From Rhizobiales bacterium Ga0077548 (GTDB lineage Bacteria; Pseudomonadota; Alphaproteobacteria; Rhizobiales; Xanthobacteraceae): a DNA stretch of 34,504 nt. The notes beneath the pieces were generated by a model. The model had not been told where the DNA came from, did no database searches, and worked only from the letters and a program-made list of their open reading frames with translations. Position numbers and translations under genes: made by a program. This document shows positions 16,914 to 25,487 of the stretch, piece after piece (position 1 is the stretch's first letter; every line of letters starts with the position of its first letter). Where the stretch lies: NCBI GenBank assembly GCA_001464215.1, contig LNEZ01000073.1, positions 1 to 34,504 of the forward strand. Reading direction: 5' to 3'.

Positions 16914-17605
16914 CAGGCGGCCCCTGCCAGCCGCTCGCCGGTTCGCCGCACGGTCCAGGCGATGGCGTTGATCGCAATCACGATGATTAGGAGCACGGCA
17001 CCAAGCCCGATTGCGAGCGGCAGATCGCCTTTCGACGTTTCCAGCGCGATCGCCGTCGTCATCGTGCGCGTGAAGCCGTCGATATTGCCGCCGACGATGA
17101 TGACCGCGCCGACTTCCGCCGACGCCCGGCCGAAGCCGGCAAGCAATGCGGTGAGCAGGCTGAAGCGTCCGTCCCAGAGCAGCGTTGCTACACTGCCGGC
17201 AGTGCCGATATTCATCCCGGCAAGTTCATCGCGGTACTGCACCCAGAGATCCGCGATGGTCTGCCGGGCGAGTGCGGCAATGATCGGGGTAATCAGGATT
17301 GCCTGCGCGATAATCATCGCGCGCGGCGTAAACAGAATTCCGAACGAACCGAGCGGACCGGAACGAGAGAGCAGCAGAAAAACCGCGAGGCCGACCACGA
17401 CCGGCGGCATACCCATCAACGCATTCACGATGACGATGACGGCGCCGCGGCCCGGAAACTCTTTCAGCGCGAGCAGGGCGCCGAGCGGCAAGCCGACCAA
17501 TGCGGCAATGAGCGTCGCGGTCAGGCTGACATAAAGAGAGAGGCCGATGATGCGGTAGAGGCCGGGATCGCCGGTGATCAGTAGTTCGAATGCGGACGAA
17601 AACAC
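16913..17605 (-). CDS. tupB: Tungstate ABC transporter permease
   Basis: A membrane protein of 230 residues if started at GTG 17605, which has AGAGGGG 8 bp upstream; an ATG at 17653 would add 16 residues without a ribosome site. Five or six hydrophobic helices are visible, with the inner-membrane component signature around FGRASAEVGAVIIVGGNI, the loop that docks on the ATPase. The family is the TupB/ModB-like group. It is the first gene of the operon and is divergent from the regulator gene at 17693. Confidence 0.87.
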   Translation of the reverse strand: MFSSAFELLITGDPGLYRIIGLSLYVSLTATLIAALVGLPLGALLALKEFPGRGAVIVIVNALMGMPPVVVGLAVFLLLSRSGPLGSFGILFTPRAMIIAQAILITPIIAALARQTIADLWVQYRDELAGMNIGTAGSVATLLWDGRFSLLTALLAGFGRASAEVGAVIIVGGNIDGFTRTMTTAIALETSKGDLPLAIGLGAVLLIIVIAINAIAWTVRRTGERLAGAA

Positions 17606-17630
17606 GATCTCTACCCCTCTGAATTTGATT

Positions 17631-17680
17631 GCATTTATAACGGGGTAGGTCAATTATCCGGAGAGTATGCTGTTATATGC
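17631..17680. promoter_or_regulatory. Inverted repeat in the tupB-regulator divergent region
   Basis: GCATTTATAAC (17631-17641) and GTTATATGC (17672-17680) are inverted repeats that differ by one inserted T. They lie between the divergent permease and regulator genes. A TATGC direct repeat with 10-bp spacing also occurs at 17666-17680. A regulator site is plausible; the arms do not fit the standard ModE box. Confidence 0.4.
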
Positions 17681-17692
17681 AGGCTAATTCAT

Positions 17693-18580
17693 ATGAACGA
17701 TCTGCTGACTACGGAGGAAGCCGCGGTCTATCTCCGGCTGTCCGAGCGCAAGCTCTATGACCTCGTTGCCGCCGGTACGGTCCCTTGTACGAAGGCGACC
17801 GGGCGCTGGCTGTTTCCGAGATCGGATCTGGATCAGTGGCTCGCGCACGAAGCGATCAAGCCGCAAGCGCTCTCTCGTGCGCCCGCGCCTGCCATCGTGG
17901 GCGGAAGTCAGGACCCGCTGCTCGACTGGGCCTTGCGGGAGAGCGGATCGGGTCTCGCAGGCCTGCCTGAGGGCAGCGGAAGCGGGTTGCGCCGCCTGCG
18001 AAACAGGGAAGTCGTCGCGGCTGCGATCCATCTCCATCGCCTGAACGGTAACGACGAGAACGCAAATCTCGACGCGGTATCTTCCGATTCCAGTCTTTAC
18101 GATGCGGTCGTAATCTCGTTCGCTCGAAGAGAGCAGGGTCTGCTCGTCGCTCCCGGCAACCCGAAGAAGCTGACCGATATGAAGTCGGTGCTGAAAAGCA
18201 AAGCGCGTCTCGCCATGCGGCCGCAGGGCGCCGGCGCACAATTGCTATTGCTCGCACTCTTGAAGTCCGCCGAAATCGACGCGGGCCAGGTATCGAAAGA
18301 CGCACCGGTTTGTCATACCGGTGCTGACATCGCGCAAGCCGTACGGGAAGGCCGCGCGGATTGCGGCATCGCAACCCGCGCCGTTGCCGTGGCGGCGGGC
18401 GTCGATTTCGTTTCGCTGGTTTGGGAGCGGTTTGATCTTGTGCTCCGGCAGCGGGATTATTTTTTGCCGCAACAGCAATCTTTGTTCAATTTTCTGCGCG
18501 GTATATCATTCAGAAATCGCGCGAAAGAATTGCCCGGATATGATGTCGCAGAGACCGGACAAGTCCGGCTTGTGAACTAG
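17693..18580 (+). CDS. One-component regulator: excisionase-type HTH plus PBP-like sensor domain
   Basis: A 295-residue protein. Residues 1-52 form an excisionase/MerR-like HTH (LTTEEAAVYLRLSERKLYDL, then GRWLFPRSDLDQWL). From about 90 to 280 the sequence resembles the PBP_like domain, a periplasmic-binding-protein fold without a signal peptide (VVAAAIHLHRLNG, YDAVVISFARREQGLLVAPGN, MRPQGAGAQLLL, ADCGIATRAVAVAAGV). Proteins of this design often sit by molybdate or tungstate transporter genes. It likely binds oxyanion in the cytoplasm and controls tupBCA, and perhaps FDH genes. The ligand is inferred from context. Confidence 0.83.
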   Translation: MNDLLTTEEAAVYLRLSERKLYDLVAAGTVPCTKATGRWLFPRSDLDQWLAHEAIKPQALSRAPAPAIVGGSQDPLLDWALRESGSGLAGLPEGSGSGLRRLRNREVVAAAIHLHRLNGNDENANLDAVSSDSSLYDAVVISFARREQGLLVAPGNPKKLTDMKSVLKSKARLAMRPQGAGAQLLLLALLKSAEIDAGQVSKDAPVCHTGADIAQAVREGRADCGIATRAVAVAAGVDFVSLVWERFDLVLRQRDYFLPQQQSLFNFLRGISFRNRAKELPGYDVAETGQVRLVN

Positions 18581-18632
18581 GCCGTGGACGAACGACGTTT
18601 GGCAGTGTCTGGCCTTCTCGCGCGCGGCCACA

Positions 18633-18653
18633 TATAAGTAGCTGGTATTTATA
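18633..18653. promoter_or_regulatory. Imperfect inverted repeat upstream of the first MetE-like gene
   Basis: TATAAGTA (18633-18640) and TATTTATA (18646-18653) pair with one mismatch across a 5-base spacer. It lies 64 bp before the ATG at 18717 and is AT-rich against a GC-rich background, so it may be a promoter or operator. It resembles only weakly the motif at 30770-30784. Confidence 0.3.
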
Positions 18654-18716
18654 AGGAAATCCGGCTGAGTCCGCGTTGAAGATCGCAACGGGGCCTGTAG
18701 TCTGAGAGTAAAGACA

Positions 18717-19826
18717 ATGCCTCTTCCAACGGGCCGCCCACCGTTTCGTGCCGACCACGTCGGTAGTTTGCTGCGCCCGCCTGCGTTGCGACAGGCGTTC
18801 AAGCAACACCAGAACGGCAGTCTCGACGACGCGTCGTTCGAGAAAATTCAGAACGACTGCATTCGCGATGTCATCAAGTTACAGGAAAGCGCAGGACTCG
18901 ATGTTGCAACCGACGGCGAATTCCGCCGCGGCACCTATTGGGACCGATTTGCCGAGCGCACGGAAGGTTTCGAGATCAAAACTGCGGTCTATGCGTTTCA
19001 CGACGATACCGGTCAGGAATACGAATTCGCGGCACCGTACGCGAGCAGGAAGCTCAAGCGGGTCAAGCCGCTCGCGGTCGATGAATTCGAATTCGTGAAA
19101 GCGAACACGAAGCTGACACCGAAGATTACGCTTCCATCGCCCTCGACGATGCATTTTTATCGCTGCAGCGACTTTGCCGGCGCCGCGATATATCCGGACG
19201 CAAAGACGTTCTTCAAAGATCTCGGCAAGGTCTATCAGGAAGAAATCGCGGATCTCGCGAAAGCAGGCTGCGAGTATGTGCAACTCGATGAGGTCCCGAT
19301 TGCGATGCTTTGCGATCCCGCGATGCGCGACAAGGTAAAATCGGTCGGGCAGGACCCGGACGAACTGGTCGATCTTTACATCGATGCAATCAACGAAGCG
19401 GTGTCGGCATTGCCTGCGAATGTGCGCGTGGGCGTGCATATGTGCCGCGGTAATTTGAAGGGCCATTATCTCGCTGCCGGAAGTTACGAGAATATCGCGG
19501 AGCGTTTTTTCAGCCGCGCGAAGATCAATCATTTTCTGCTTGAGTTCGACACCGCCCGCGCAGGCGATTTTTCGCCGCTGCGCTTTATCCCGAAGGGCGT
19601 TGGCGTTGTGCTTGGCCTCGTCACCAGCAAGACGCCGCAGCTAGAAAATCCGGATGAGTTGAGAAGGCGCATGGATGAGGCAACGAAGTATATCGATCTC
19701 GGCCGCCTCGCGATCAGCCCGCAATGCGGCTTCGCTTCGACCGCTACCGGCAATCCGGTTACCGAAGCTGACGAACAGGCAAAACTCAGGCTTTGCGTGG
19801 AAGTCGCGAGATCGATCTGGGGATGA
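18717..19826 (+). CDS. MetE C-terminal-domain methyltransferase-like protein (cobalamin-independent methionine synthase II family)
   Basis: A 369-residue single-domain homologue of the MetE catalytic half. The N-terminus has FRADHVGSLLRP, a hallmark of this family, and ATDGEFRRGTYW. Zinc ligands are all present: His and Cys in GVHMCRGN, Glu in LLEFDTA and Cys in SPQCGF. Stand-alone MetE-core proteins transfer methyl groups to thiols from donors that are often unknown. There is no MetE N-terminal half, so de novo methionine synthesis from polyglutamyl folate is not assured. It precedes a hydroxylase and an N-methyl oxidase on the same strand. Confidence 0.87.
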   Translation: MPLPTGRPPFRADHVGSLLRPPALRQAFKQHQNGSLDDASFEKIQNDCIRDVIKLQESAGLDVATDGEFRRGTYWDRFAERTEGFEIKTAVYAFHDDTGQEYEFAAPYASRKLKRVKPLAVDEFEFVKANTKLTPKITLPSPSTMHFYRCSDFAGAAIYPDAKTFFKDLGKVYQEEIADLAKAGCEYVQLDEVPIAMLCDPAMRDKVKSVGQDPDELVDLYIDAINEAVSALPANVRVGVHMCRGNLKGHYLAAGSYENIAERFFSRAKINHFLLEFDTARAGDFSPLRFIPKGVGVVLGLVTSKTPQLENPDELRRRMDEATKYIDLGRLAISPQCGFASTATGNPVTEADEQAKLRLCVEVARSIWG

Positions 19827-19913
19827 CGCCTGCGCTGATCTCGCGGTTCTGAAATTTCGGGCGAAGCTGTATATGCTTGCTTTACGGTTTCGGCACAGAC
19901 CAAGACGTGAATC

Positions 19914-21845
19914 ATGCAATTCCATCTGAACGGTTTCAGAACTGGCGACCCGGAGATTGCTGAGCCGTCTTCCGGTCCATCTTCGAAACCGGACAGTCTT
20001 CCTGCCGAAGTCGATGTCCTCATCGTCGGTTGCGGACCGGCGGGCCTGACGCTTGCCGCGCAACTCTCGGCATTTCCGGACATCAACACCCGGATCGTCG
20101 AGCAGAAGTCCGGCCCGCTCGAGCTCGGCCAGGCTGATGGCATCGCCTGCCGGACCATGGAGATGTTCGAAGCGTTCGGTTTCAGCGAGCGCGTCGAGAA
20201 GGAAGGCTACTGGGTCAACGAGACGACCTTCTGGCGGCCGGATGTGGCCGATCGCGCCAAGATCGTCCGCTACGATCGCATACAGGATGTCGAAGACGGG
20301 CTCTCCGAATTTCCCCACATGATTCTCAATCAGGCGCGCGTGCACGACTTTTATCTGCAGGTCATGCGAAATTCGCCGCGCAGGATGGAGCCAGACTATT
20401 CGCGGCGCTTTGCGGGACTTGAGATCGATGACGCGGATTCTTATCCGGTAAAAATTAAATTGGAGCGCGCCGCTACAGACGGCACAAACAGCATAGAAAC
20501 GATCCGGGCGAAGTATGTCGTCGGTTGCGACGGTGCGCGGAGCGGCGTGCGGCAGGCGCTCGGCCGCGCACTGCATGGAGACTCTGCAAACCAGGCATGG
20601 GGCGTGATGGATGTGCTCGCGGTCACGGATTTCCCCGATATCCGGTTGAAGGCGCTGATCCAGTCCGCCGCCGAAGGCAGCATTGTTTTGATTCCGCGCG
20701 AGGGCGGCTATCTCGTCCGCATCTATGTAGAACTCGATAAGTTAAGCGCGAACGAGCGGGCTGCGGGCCGCAACATCACCATCGAGCAACTGATCGCTGC
20801 GGCGCAACGCATTCTGCGCCCTTACAGTTTCGAGGTGAAAGAAGTCGCCTGGTGGTCTGTGTACGATATCGGCCAGCGGCTATGCGACAAGTTCGATAAC
20901 GTTCCGGAAGCGGAGGTTGCGAAGCGTGCACCGCGCGTCTTCATCGCGGGCGATGCCTGTCACACGCACAGCCCGAAGGCGGGGCAGGGCATGAATGTCT
21001 CGATGCAGGATGCCTTCAACCTTGGCTGGAAACTTGCAGCGGTTCTGCGCGAAAAATGTGCGCCTGGCTTCCTTCATACTTATTCCGCTGAACGCCATGC
21101 GGTCGCAAAGGAGTTGATCGATTTCGACCGCGAATGGGCGAAGATGATCAGCGCGCCGCTGAAAACGCCCGGCGATCCGGACAGCAAAGGCGTCGATCCG
21201 GAAGAAGTACGAAGCTATTTCGTGAAGCACGGCCGCTACACGGCGGGAACGGCAACGAGGTATACGCCGTCAATCATCACCGGCGAGAAGACGCATCAGC
21301 ATCTCGCAAAAGGCTTCGGGATTGGTACCCGCTTTCATTCGGCGCCGGTTATCCGTCTCGCGGATGCCAAAGCGATGTCGCTTGGCCATGCCGTGAAAGC
21401 GGATGGCCGCTGGCGCATTTTTGCATTCGCGGATCGCAGTAACCCTGCTTCGCCATCAGCGCGTATCGAGAGACTATGCCGCTTTCTTGCGGAGTCTTCC
21501 GACTCTCCGCTACAGCGCCACGGTGCGGTAAATGAAGACATCGATTCTGTAATCGACGTGCGCGCCGTGTTCCAGCAGCCTCACCGGAACTTGAGGGTCG
21601 AGGCGATGCCACGGTTGCTGCTGCCGCAAAAGGGCAGGTATGCCCTCCGCGATTACGAGAAAGTATTCTGCTCCGACCAGAAGCCGGGCAATGATATTTT
21701 CGATTTGCGCGGCATCGACCGCGACAGCGGCTGCATCGTGATTGTCCGGCCCGATCAATATGTAGCGCAAGTGCTTCCACTGGATGACCACGCCGGCGTT
21801 TCCGCGTTCTTCGCGGGTTTCATGCGCGCTGCGGTGAATCCTTGA
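19914..21845 (+). CDS. FAD-dependent aromatic monooxygenase, 3-hydroxybenzoate 4-monooxygenase/phenol hydroxylase-like
   Basis: A 643-residue flavoprotein hydroxylase. FAD-binding motifs are GCGPAGLTLAAQL (near residue 39), the DG motif GCDGARSGVR and the GD motif FIAGDACHTHSPKAGQGMN. A C-terminal thioredoxin-like domain of about 180 residues is expected for the class and is present by length. The sequence is closest in feel to 3-hydroxybenzoate 4-monooxygenase (MobA type, about 640 residues), but the real substrate cannot be read from sequence. It ends 2 bp before the N-methyl oxidase start, so the two are cotranscribed. Confidence 0.85.
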   Translation: MQFHLNGFRTGDPEIAEPSSGPSSKPDSLPAEVDVLIVGCGPAGLTLAAQLSAFPDINTRIVEQKSGPLELGQADGIACRTMEMFEAFGFSERVEKEGYWVNETTFWRPDVADRAKIVRYDRIQDVEDGLSEFPHMILNQARVHDFYLQVMRNSPRRMEPDYSRRFAGLEIDDADSYPVKIKLERAATDGTNSIETIRAKYVVGCDGARSGVRQALGRALHGDSANQAWGVMDVLAVTDFPDIRLKALIQSAAEGSIVLIPREGGYLVRIYVELDKLSANERAAGRNITIEQLIAAAQRILRPYSFEVKEVAWWSVYDIGQRLCDKFDNVPEAEVAKRAPRVFIAGDACHTHSPKAGQGMNVSMQDAFNLGWKLAAVLREKCAPGFLHTYSAERHAVAKELIDFDREWAKMISAPLKTPGDPDSKGVDPEEVRSYFVKHGRYTAGTATRYTPSIITGEKTHQHLAKGFGIGTRFHSAPVIRLADAKAMSLGHAVKADGRWRIFAFADRSNPASPSARIERLCRFLAESSDSPLQRHGAVNEDIDSVIDVRAVFQQPHRNLRVEAMPRLLLPQKGRYALRDYEKVFCSDQKPGNDIFDLRGIDRDSGCIVIVRPDQYVAQVLPLDDHAGVSAFFAGFMRAAVNP

Positions 21846-21847
21846 AC

Positions 21848-23014
21848 ATGGAATTCGACGCAATCGTCATCGGCCTCGGCGCGATGGGCTCGGCTGCGAG
21901 CTATCAGTTCGCAAAACGCGGCGCGAGAATACTCGGCATCGATCGTTACGCGCCGCCGCACAAGCTCGGCTCTACGCATGGAGAGTCGCGCATCACGCGT
22001 GTGGCTTGCGGCGAGGGGCTGGAATACACCCCGCTCGCGCTCCGTTCGAATGTTCTGTGGCGCGAGATCGAACGAGAATCCGCTGCAAATCTTCTCACGC
22101 AGAATGGTTTCGTTTCGATCGCCGGCAAAAAGCGCGCATCGAAAGCAGGCAACGCAGAGTTTCTGGAAGTAACGATTGCTGCCGCCAAAGCTGCCGGCAT
22201 CGAGTACGAAATTCTTGAAGGCCGCGAGTTTCGCAAGCGCTTCCCCGCCTTCAATGTGAAGGACGAGGATGTGATCTATTTCGATCGCGTCGGCGGTTTT
22301 CTGAAACCCGAAGCTTGTGTCGAAACGCAGTTGCGGCTTGCACGGCACTTGGGTGCGGAAATCCGCCTAAACGAGCAGGCGCTTTCCTTTGAAGAGACCG
22401 GAGGCGATGTTCGCGTGAAGACATCAGCAGGCGTGTATTCGGCAAAGACGCTGATCGTTTGCGCCGGTCCCTGGCTCCCCGAACTGATCGAACCGAAGCT
22501 GATGCCGGGGCTGAAGGTCACGCGCCAGATCGTCTGCTGGTTTCGCGTAAAAGACAGCGCGCGCCTCGAGGATTTCCAGCCGGACCGCTTTCCGCCTTTC
22601 GTCTGGCAAGTCCCGGCTGAACAAATTTCTTACGGTTTTCCGGCGCTCGGCGGCAGGGAAGAGGGCGTGAAGATTTCGACGGAGCAATATGATGTCGCGG
22701 TCGATCCCGATCACATGGAGCGGACCGTAGCTGCCGCTGAGCAGGCTGCACTCTATGAAGAGTATGTGGCGCCATACTTTCCCGGCCTGGATCGCGCCTG
22801 CGTGCGCTCCGACGTCTGTCTTTATACGAGCGTTCCCGATAGCCGCTTCGTGATCGACCGGCATCCGGATCACCGGCGGGTAATCGTCGCCTCTCCCTGC
22901 TCGGGGCACGGTTTCAAGCACTCGGCGGCAATCGGCGAGGCACTGGCGCAAATGGCGCTCGGCGAGCCGCATCTCGATCTGTCGGCCTTCCGCTTTGCGG
23001 CGCGAAGACCCTAG
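21848..23014 (+). CDS. solA: N-methyl-L-tryptophan oxidase / monomeric sarcosine oxidase family
   Basis: A 388-residue flavoenzyme with the nucleotide-binding motif GLGAMGSAASYQFAKRG at the start and GSTHGESRITR, both typical of SolA and monomeric sarcosine oxidases. Cys324 in DVCLYTSVPD matches the cysteine that binds FAD covalently. Such enzymes oxidise N-methyl amino acids, releasing formaldehyde and hydrogen peroxide. The ATG at 21848 lies 2 bp after the preceding stop; an in-frame TTG at 21842 is less likely. The exact N-methyl substrate is open. Formaldehyde from it could feed formate oxidation by the dehydrogenases in this window (inference). Confidence 0.87.
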   Translation: MEFDAIVIGLGAMGSAASYQFAKRGARILGIDRYAPPHKLGSTHGESRITRVACGEGLEYTPLALRSNVLWREIERESAANLLTQNGFVSIAGKKRASKAGNAEFLEVTIAAAKAAGIEYEILEGREFRKRFPAFNVKDEDVIYFDRVGGFLKPEACVETQLRLARHLGAEIRLNEQALSFEETGGDVRVKTSAGVYSAKTLIVCAGPWLPELIEPKLMPGLKVTRQIVCWFRVKDSARLEDFQPDRFPPFVWQVPAEQISYGFPALGGREEGVKISTEQYDVAVDPDHMERTVAAAEQAALYEEYVAPYFPGLDRACVRSDVCLYTSVPDSRFVIDRHPDHRRVIVASPCSGHGFKHSAAIGEALAQMALGEPHLDLSAFRFAARRP

Positions 23015-23104
23015 ACTTCTGGGCATAGTCCGGGCGTTTACCCCTGTGGATTGTCACAATCCGATAAAATGCGCCGACCGATTCTCTGCGTTGCGGGATG
23101 ACAA

Positions 23105-23749
23105 ATGCTCGGCTGGTTTCAGGCGCTCATGCCGAAGGAAGAGCGCTTCTTCGATCTCTTCGCGCGTCATTCCGCCATCGTCCTTGCCGGAGCCGAGGCG
23201 CTGGAAGGACTGCTGCAAGGCGGCGACAAGATCGAACATTATTGCCGCGTGATTTTCGAGCGGGAAGCCGAAGCCGACGAAATCACGCGTGAGACGCTCA
23301 CTGCCGTGCGGCGTACCTTCATCACCCCATTCGACCGCACCGACATTCAGGATCTCGTGAGTTCGATGGATGACGCCATCGATCAGATGAACAAGACCGC
23401 GAAGATCATCATGCTCTATGAAGTAAAGAGCTTCGATCCGCAGATGCAGCAGATGGCCGCGATGGCGCCGGTTGCGGCGGGGCTGATGCAGCAGGCGATG
23501 CCGCTGCTTGCAAATATTGGCAAGAACGGCGCCGAACTTCACCGCATCACCGAGCAGATTATTGCGATCGAAGAAAAATCAGACCAGTTGCACGACGCCG
23601 GGCGCAAGGCGCTGTTCGTTGCGAACCGCAACGGCAACGCGATGAACTTCATCATCGGCGGCGAGATTTACGACCACCTCGAAAAAGTGGTGGACCGCTT
23701 CGAAGACGTTGCGAACGAAATCAGCGCACTCGTCACCGATCATCTCTGA
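23105..23749 (+). CDS. DUF47 family PhoU-like phosphate transport accessory protein
   Basis: A 214-residue all-helical protein of the DUF47/PhoU-like family, with the metal-ligand-type runs FEREAEADEITRE, DDAIDQMNKTAK and DHLEKVVDRFEDVANEI. It lies 15 bp upstream of a Pit-type phosphate transporter, the usual partner. It probably modulates Pit activity in the cytoplasm. Confidence 0.92.
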   Translation: MLGWFQALMPKEERFFDLFARHSAIVLAGAEALEGLLQGGDKIEHYCRVIFEREAEADEITRETLTAVRRTFITPFDRTDIQDLVSSMDDAIDQMNKTAKIIMLYEVKSFDPQMQQMAAMAPVAAGLMQQAMPLLANIGKNGAELHRITEQIIAIEEKSDQLHDAGRKALFVANRNGNAMNFIIGGEIYDHLEKVVDRFEDVANEISALVTDHL

Positions 23750-23764
23750 GAACGGCGTACCGCA

Positions 23765-24766
23765 ATGGACGCGAATGTCAGCCTACAAATTCTGATCGGC
23801 CTGATCGCGATTGCGTTGTTGTTCGATTTCCTGAACGGGCTGCATGATGCAGCGAATTCGATTGCGACCATCGTTTCCACGCGCGTGCTGCGCCCGAAAT
23901 ACGCGGTAATGTGGGCCGCGTTCTTCAACTTCATCGCGTTTCTGTTTTTCGGCCTGCACGTCGCGAACACCGTCGGCACCGGCATCGTGTCAGCTGGTAT
24001 TGTCGACTCGCGCGTGATTTTTGGTGCACTCATGGGCGCGATTACATGGAACGTGGTTACGTGGTGGGCCGGAATCCCTTCCAGCAGTTCGCACGCGCTG
24101 ATCGGCGGCTTGATCGGCGCCGCGGTCACGAAAGCAGGCAGTGCCGCGATCGTCTGGTATGGCCTGACCAAGACCGCGGCTGCGATCGTACTTTCGCCGA
24201 TGACAGGGTTCTTTCTAGCGTTGATGCTGGTGCTCTTGGTCTCGTGGGCGTTTATCCGTGTCAACCCTCGCTCCGTCGACAGCACCTTCCGGAGCCTGCA
24301 ATTCGTTTCCGCGTCGCTTTATTCGCTCGGCCACGGCGGCAACGACGCGCAAAAGACGATGGGCATTATCGCCGTGCTCCTGTTTTCGACGGGCCATCTC
24401 GGGAGCGAGTTTTATGTGCCGTTCTGGGTCGTCATCACCTGTCAGTTCTTTATGGGTTTAGGTACTCTGATGGGCGGCTGGCGCATCGTGCACACCATGG
24501 GCTCCAAAATTACGCGGCTGACGCCGATGCAGGGCTGCTGCGCGGAGACCGGCGGCGCAATTACGCTTTTCGCCGCGACTTATCTGGGCATTCCGGTTTC
24601 GACGACGCATACGATTACGGGCGCCATCGTGGGCGTCGGGGCGGCGCGCAAGGTGTCCGCGGTCCGCTGGAATGTCGCAAGCAGTATTGTGATCGCATGG
24701 GTCGTGACATTGCCCGCGTCTGCGATAATCGCTTCGCTGTTCTATCTTGCAACCGGTCTGTTCTGA
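23765..24766 (+). CDS. pit: Low-affinity inorganic phosphate transporter, Pit family
   Basis: A 333-residue membrane protein with about 10 hydrophobic segments and the duplicated PiT signatures FLNGLHDAANSIAT near the N-terminus and SLGHGGNDAQKTMG near residue 195. It moves phosphate, usually as a metal-phosphate complex with proton symport. It is in an operon with the DUF47 gene, and its stop overlaps the next start (TGATG). Confidence 0.94.
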   Translation: MDANVSLQILIGLIAIALLFDFLNGLHDAANSIATIVSTRVLRPKYAVMWAAFFNFIAFLFFGLHVANTVGTGIVSAGIVDSRVIFGALMGAITWNVVTWWAGIPSSSSHALIGGLIGAAVTKAGSAAIVWYGLTKTAAAIVLSPMTGFFLALMLVLLVSWAFIRVNPRSVDSTFRSLQFVSASLYSLGHGGNDAQKTMGIIAVLLFSTGHLGSEFYVPFWVVITCQFFMGLGTLMGGWRIVHTMGSKITRLTPMQGCCAETGGAITLFAATYLGIPVSTTHTITGAIVGVGAARKVSAVRWNVASSIVIAWVVTLPASAIIASLFYLATGLF

Positions 24767-25197
24767 TGAGCCAGAAAACCGCAAACGCGCGCCAATACGC
24801 GGCTCTCCCTTACCGGCGGAGCAAGAAGGGTGCGGTCGAGATCATGCTCGTTACCTCGCGTGAGACGCGCCGCTGGATCATCCCGAAAGGCTGGCCGATT
24901 GCGGGTGTTGCGCCGCATAACCTCGCGGCACTCGAGGCGATGGAGGAGGCCGGCTTGCTCGGCAAGGTTGGCGACAAACCGATCGGCTCTTTCCATTACG
25001 ACAAAAAGCGCGGCGATGGCTCAATCGTGAATTGCACGGTCGACACGTTCGCACTTGAAGTCGAGCAACAGATGCCGACCTGGCCCGAGCAGGATGAGCG
25101 CAAAACCAAATGGTTTGCGCCGGATGACGCCGCCTCGCAGGTGCAGGAGCCGGAGCTGCGCGCAATGATCAAGAAATTCGCGAAGCAGATCGGTTGA
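24766..25197 (+). CDS. NUDIX hydrolase (DIPP-like)
   Basis: A 143-residue NUDIX protein. The start ATG overlaps the Pit stop; the frame is open up to 23911 but that part only mirrors pit. The NUDIX box spans residues 42-64, beginning at GWPIAG and ending EAMEEAGL. The key glutamates E57, E60 and E61 are kept. The first Glu of the classical pattern is Val48 and the Arg is Leu56, as partly seen in the diphosphoinositol/ diadenosine polyphosphate group, whose members start KGWP. Being cotranscribed with a phosphate transporter, it may act on a nucleoside polyphosphate. Substrate is not readable. Confidence 0.85.
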   Translation: MSQKTANARQYAALPYRRSKKGAVEIMLVTSRETRRWIIPKGWPIAGVAPHNLAALEAMEEAGLLGKVGDKPIGSFHYDKKRGDGSIVNCTVDTFALEVEQQMPTWPEQDERKTKWFAPDDAASQVQEPELRAMIKKFAKQIG

Positions 25198-25478
25198 AGA
25201 AAGACGTGCCGCTATCCTTCGTTTACTTGCTCGGCTGCTCCGACCGCCATGGCGTCCGGACTTATGTCGGCTGGACCAACAACATTGCGAAGCGGCTGGC
25301 GCGGCATAACGCAGGTCGAGGCGCGCGCTCGACACGGGGCCGTGTCTGGCGGCTCCTTTATGTTGAATACTTCGACAGCCGCGTAGACGCGATGCGGCGC
25401 GAATATTTCCTGAAGCGCGCGCGCAAGCTCCGAAAGAAACTGAGCGCGGGTATTTCGCTTTTGAGCCCAGTACCCTAA
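25194..25478 (+). CDS. GIY-YIG nuclease-superfamily protein, UPF0213-like
   Basis: A 94-residue protein with a GIY-YIG core: FVYLLGCSD, then RTYVGWTNNIAKRLARHNAG, where GIY-YIG appears as VYL and YVG, and the conserved Arg and Glu (EYFDSR). The start is TTG 25194 overlapping the NUDIX stop (TTGA), or GTG 25206. Short members of the YhbQ type are widespread; their cellular role is poorly known. Confidence 0.83.
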   Translation: MKKDVPLSFVYLLGCSDRHGVRTYVGWTNNIAKRLARHNAGRGARSTRGRVWRLLYVEYFDSRVDAMRREYFLKRARKLRKKLSAGISLLSPVP

Positions 25479-25487
25479 AGCCAAGGC

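Noticed and set aside
16080-17534. Plus-strand open frame (484 codons) across the tup operon
   Set aside because: It is antisense to three recognisable transporter genes and has no domain-like sequence.
17631-17680. ModE box in the tup divergent region
   Set aside because: The half-sites are everted and too far apart for the CGTTATAT-type ModE consensus; kept only as a generic inverted repeat.
23041-23070. Pho box upstream of the DUF47-pit operon
   Set aside because: Only one partial half (TTGTCACAAT) is visible, without the second 7-mer repeat.
23911-24765. N-terminal extension that would make a 428-residue NUDIX fusion
   Set aside because: The extension is the pit gene read in another frame; the ATG at 24766 gives a normal NUDIX protein.
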